Positions 24,710 to 26,350 of a stretch of DNA of 26,350 bases are shown piece after piece. Each line of letters opens with the position of its first letter. The first letter of the stretch is position 1. The stretch lies in the NCBI GenBank assembly GCA_034408745.1, contig JAWXCM010000077.1, forward strand, positions 1 to 26,350. Reading direction: 5' to 3'. Origin of the DNA: JAWXCM01 sp034408745. GTDB taxonomy: Bacteria; Acidobacteriota; Terriglobia; Bryobacterales; Bryobacteraceae. A program made the position numbers and the translations under genes. The notes beneath the pieces are model-generated. The model saw only the letters and a list, made by a program, of their open reading frames with translations. It was not told the origin of the DNA and made no database searches.

Positions 24710-25837
24710 TTAGAAGACTTCGAGAAGAGCCCAGCCGGGCAGCGTCGAAGGTTCGCCCTGCTCAAACACGATGCGCCGTGTCTTCGGAAAAGGCATACCG
24801 CTCCGAATCGCCCGCTCATAGAACGGCAGCATGCGGAGCAGCTTACGATACTCCTCATTCGCCGTATCCAGGAACGCCGCTTTGCCCAGGAAGCCGCCCG
24901 CCCATCCCAGGTTCACGATGCACGCGTCACGTCGCTTCTGGACGTCCTGCAGCAACATGCCGATGGTGTCGATGTTGGACTTCACACGCACCAGCCCGGC
25001 CGTTTCCGCGTAGTGCCAGTGCAGTTCCAGCAGCTTGCTCGCGTGTTCGTTTACGGACTGGAACATGCGCTCGTGCCCGAGGCTTCCCTGCTTGATAGCC
25101 TGCCGCGGCGTCACCTTCCACGCACCCGTGAACTGCGTGCGCGGCGGTGCCATTTCAGCGAAAGTCGGAGTGCCGTCGAACGGCCGGTTCCACATCGCGT
25201 ACCCTCGGCCCGCCTGCTTCCAGCCCAGCTCGTAGCGATCGTTGCGAGCCGTCAGAGCCGCCACCCGCAGCATGTAAATCCTGAAGTGCTGCGGCAACAC
25301 GGGAGCGGAATCGCCCGCCGCCACAGCGCGCATCGGATCGTTGCCGCCCGACCCCAGCGTCATGCCTTCAGCCGCTTCGCCTGGCCGACGCAAAGGACGG
25401 TCACGCTCAGCCTGCCGCGCCGCCAGTTCCTTCAGCACGCCTTCATTCCAGCGTGAGAACGCGACCGAAGTTCGCAGCGCACCCTTCAGCGCCGACGCCG
25501 GAAGATACGGACCTTGTGGCCCCGAGCAGAACGTCGGGATATGCAGAAACTCCGCCGGCTGGCTTTCGAAAGCCGGAGTCAGACTGGGGTGCTCAAAGGA
25601 GATCTTGCGTTGCGCATAGTTCTGCGCAAAGCCGCCCCACGAAGCAAAGTCGAGTTTCTCAGCGCGTCGCAACTGCTCGAGGTATCCCTCAAGCCGGGGT
25701 CCGCGCGACAGCAGCCGGAAGATGCGGTGTTGATCGAGAACGCTGATCTGATCCTTCCAGACCATGTAGTCGATTGGCGAGAGCTTCTGTCCGTCTCCTA
25801 CCAGCAAAGGTGTTAAAGCAGTGAGCCGGTATTTCAC
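24710..25837 (-). CDS. csm5: Type III-A CRISPR-associated RAMP protein Csm5
   Basis: Csm5 caps the crRNA 3' end of the Csm interference complex and helps crRNA maturation. The 375 residues begin MKYRLTALTPLLVGDGQKLS, the typical Csm5/RAMP first strand with 'TPxxxGDG' and 'SPIDYMVWKDQISVLDQ'. The RAMP glycine/lysine loop is GPYLPASALKGALRTS (109-124). The C-terminal half has NLGWAGGFLGKAAF, PFPKTRRIVFEQGE and PGWALLEVF, as in TIGR01899. The start is GTG 25837, whose last two bases join the TGA of the upstream gene (GTGA), so translation is coupled. No cas1, cas2, cas6, cas10 or repeat array is in the window; the remaining csm genes are expected upstream on this strand, beyond the right edge. 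An IMPase-family gene follows after 23 bp. Confidence 0.9.
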   Translation of the reverse strand: MKYRLTALTPLLVGDGQKLSPIDYMVWKDQISVLDQHRIFRLLSRGPRLEGYLEQLRRAEKLDFASWGGFAQNYAQRKISFEHPSLTPAFESQPAEFLHIPTFCSGPQGPYLPASALKGALRTSVAFSRWNEGVLKELAARQAERDRPLRRPGEAAEGMTLGSGGNDPMRAVAAGDSAPVLPQHFRIYMLRVAALTARNDRYELGWKQAGRGYAMWNRPFDGTPTFAEMAPPRTQFTGAWKVTPRQAIKQGSLGHERMFQSVNEHASKLLELHWHYAETAGLVRVKSNIDTIGMLLQDVQKRRDACIVNLGWAGGFLGKAAFLDTANEEYRKLLRMLPFYERAIRSGMPFPKTRRIVFEQGEPSTLPGWALLEVF

Positions 25838-26350
25838 GATGCCGTGCCCTCCCGGTTCGGATCAGGTTCAGTCACAGGAGGTTCTTCAGCAGGCGGTTCA
25901 CCCACAGGAGGCTCGCCCACGGGAGGCTCGCCCACGGGAGGCTCAGAAGAAGGAGGTTCTTCGACCGGCGCCCCGCCGGGCTCAGAAGCAGGATCGAGAT
26001 TCAACTCCTGCCGAGCCATCACATCCTCACCGGCCAGCGGTCCGATTTCGGTATCCACCTCAGAAGCAGGAGAGTGGGCCAGACTTTCCACCACAGTCTC
26101 AGCTGTAACGCCAGCAGCAGCTGTAACCTCATCAGCAGTCAAGGCCCCACCAGCAGCCCCAGCCTCAGCCTCAGCAGCAGCCTCAACCTCAGCAGCCTCA
26201 ACCTCAGCAGCCCCAGCCTCAGCAACAGCCTCAACCTCAGCAACAGCGTCGACCTCAGCAGCAGCCTCAACCTCAGCAGCAGCCTCAACCTCAGCAGCAG
26301 CTGTAACCCCAGCAGCAGCCTCGACCTCAGCAGCAGCCTCGACCTCAGCA
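25834..26350 (-). CDS. csm-operon protein with low-complexity C-terminal tail (start beyond right edge)
   Basis: The minus-strand frame is open from the TGA at 25836-25834 to the right edge, 172 sense codons without a start in context. From the right it reads about eleven EVEAAA-type hexapeptides, a linker (GALTADEVTAAAGVTAETVV, then ESLAHSPASEVDTEIGPLAG), then QELNLDPASEPGGAPVEEPP and EPPVG pentapeptides, ending DPNREGTAS. The whole visible part is strongly acidic with few hydrophobic residues, no Cys and little predicted tertiary structure. Its stop overlaps the csm5 GTG, so it belongs to the csm operon. The gene usually found directly before csm5 is csm4, hence a Csm4 with a long tail is the first hypothesis; a separate protein is the second. 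The plus-strand frames are broken by TAA, which supports this strand. Confidence 0.72.
   Translation of the reverse strand, partial: AEVEAAAEVEAAAGVTAAAEVEAAAEVEAAAEVDAVAEVEAVAEAGAAEVEAAEVEAAAEAEAGAAGGALTADEVTAAAGVTAETVVESLAHSPASEVDTEIGPLAGEDVMARQELNLDPASEPGGAPVEEPPSSEPPVGEPPVGEPPVGEPPAEEPPVTEPDPNREGTAS
25901..25945 (-). repeat. 15-bp tandem repeats encoding EPPVG pentapeptides
   Basis: Three nearly identical 15-bp units (CCCACGGGAGGCTCG on the plus strand) give EPPVGEPPVGEPPVG on the coding strand. Diverged copies on both sides read EPPAE, EPPVT and EPPSS. They lie in the same frame as the hexapeptide repeats and form the C-terminal end of the same protein. Confidence 0.85.
26155..26346 (-). 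repeat. 18-bp tandem repeats encoding EVEAAA hexapeptides
   Basis: Read on the minus strand, units of GAGGTTGAGGCTGCTGCT follow each other in frame: EVEAAA, EVEAAA, GVTAAA, EVEAAA, EVEAAA, EVDAVA, EVEAVA, then shortened EAGAA and EVEAA, EVEAAA and EAEAGA. Two five-residue units mark in-frame loss of a codon. The array probably continues past the edge. There is no spacer-repeat alternation, so it is not a CRISPR array. Confidence 0.85.

Noticed and set aside
25821..26108. Plus-strand frame (Pro/Gln/Arg-rich) across the tail region
   Set aside because: It overlaps the csm5 start, and the frames to its right are interrupted by TAA. The minus-strand frame is longer, uninterrupted and coupled to csm5.
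26155..26346. Short direct repeats that could be taken for a CRISPR array near csm5
   Set aside because: Units of 18 bp follow each other without spacers and keep one reading frame, so they are coding repeats.

Overview
The window is GC-rich, densely coding bacterial chromosome. Its gene style points to Acidobacteriota, possibly the Bryobacterales/Solibacter group. The clues are an S9 peptidase with the full GGxGGG signature context, a PEP-CTERM remnant, DUF885 and PepSY proteins, a DeoC-like paralogue, a DUF5009 acyltransferase and a type III CRISPR gene. This placement is inferred from gene content; there is no rRNA gene to confirm it.

Left end (1-2650): the 3' end of an SDR/thioester-reductase-like gene, then a small gene graveyard. 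It holds an S9 peptidase with an internal deletion and its catalytic Ser changed to Arg, a frameshifted PEP-CTERM protein, and a DinB-family gene whose central ~0.2 kb is inverted in place. Positions 2654-6637 carry a tightly overlapping minus-strand operon: ArsR-type regulator fused to a methyltransferase, DUF885 metallopeptidase-like protein, two PepSY-type membrane proteins, a 64-residue protein, and the broken DinB gene last. The regulator is divergent from ahcY (S-adenosylhomocysteine hydrolase, 6718-8139). The 80 bp between them holds a 24-bp palindrome, which suggests a SahR-like SAH-sensing switch.

Middle (8.2-19 kb): yfbU and leuS (minus), a DeoC-like protein lacking both catalytic lysines, a topoisomerase IB pseudogene, a DUF2892/SRPBCC protein, a long-chain acyl-CoA synthetase downstream of glgB, and a divergent adenosine deaminase followed by an MntA/HepT nucleotidyltransferase-HEPN toxin-antitoxin pair. 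A ~0.7 kb stretch with no recognisable gene follows. It ends in a YefM-YoeB toxin-antitoxin remnant in which a deletion has joined the antitoxin front to the toxin back.

Right end (20-26.35 kb): a DUF5009 membrane acyltransferase divergent from ferrochelatase (hemH) across only 21 bp; a three-gene overlapping operon (histidinol-phosphatase-like, sugar epimerase, methyltransferase) running into the 3' end of hemH; and, directly upstream of that operon, csm5 of a type III-A CRISPR-Cas effector. csm5 overlaps the stop codon of a gene cut by the window edge. The visible C-terminal part of that gene is an extraordinary low-complexity tail: about eleven EVEAAA hexapeptides followed by EPPVG pentapeptides. 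The rest of the csm operon, and any CRISPR array, must lie beyond the right edge. This tail on a csm-operon protein and the in-gene inversion are the most unusual things seen here.
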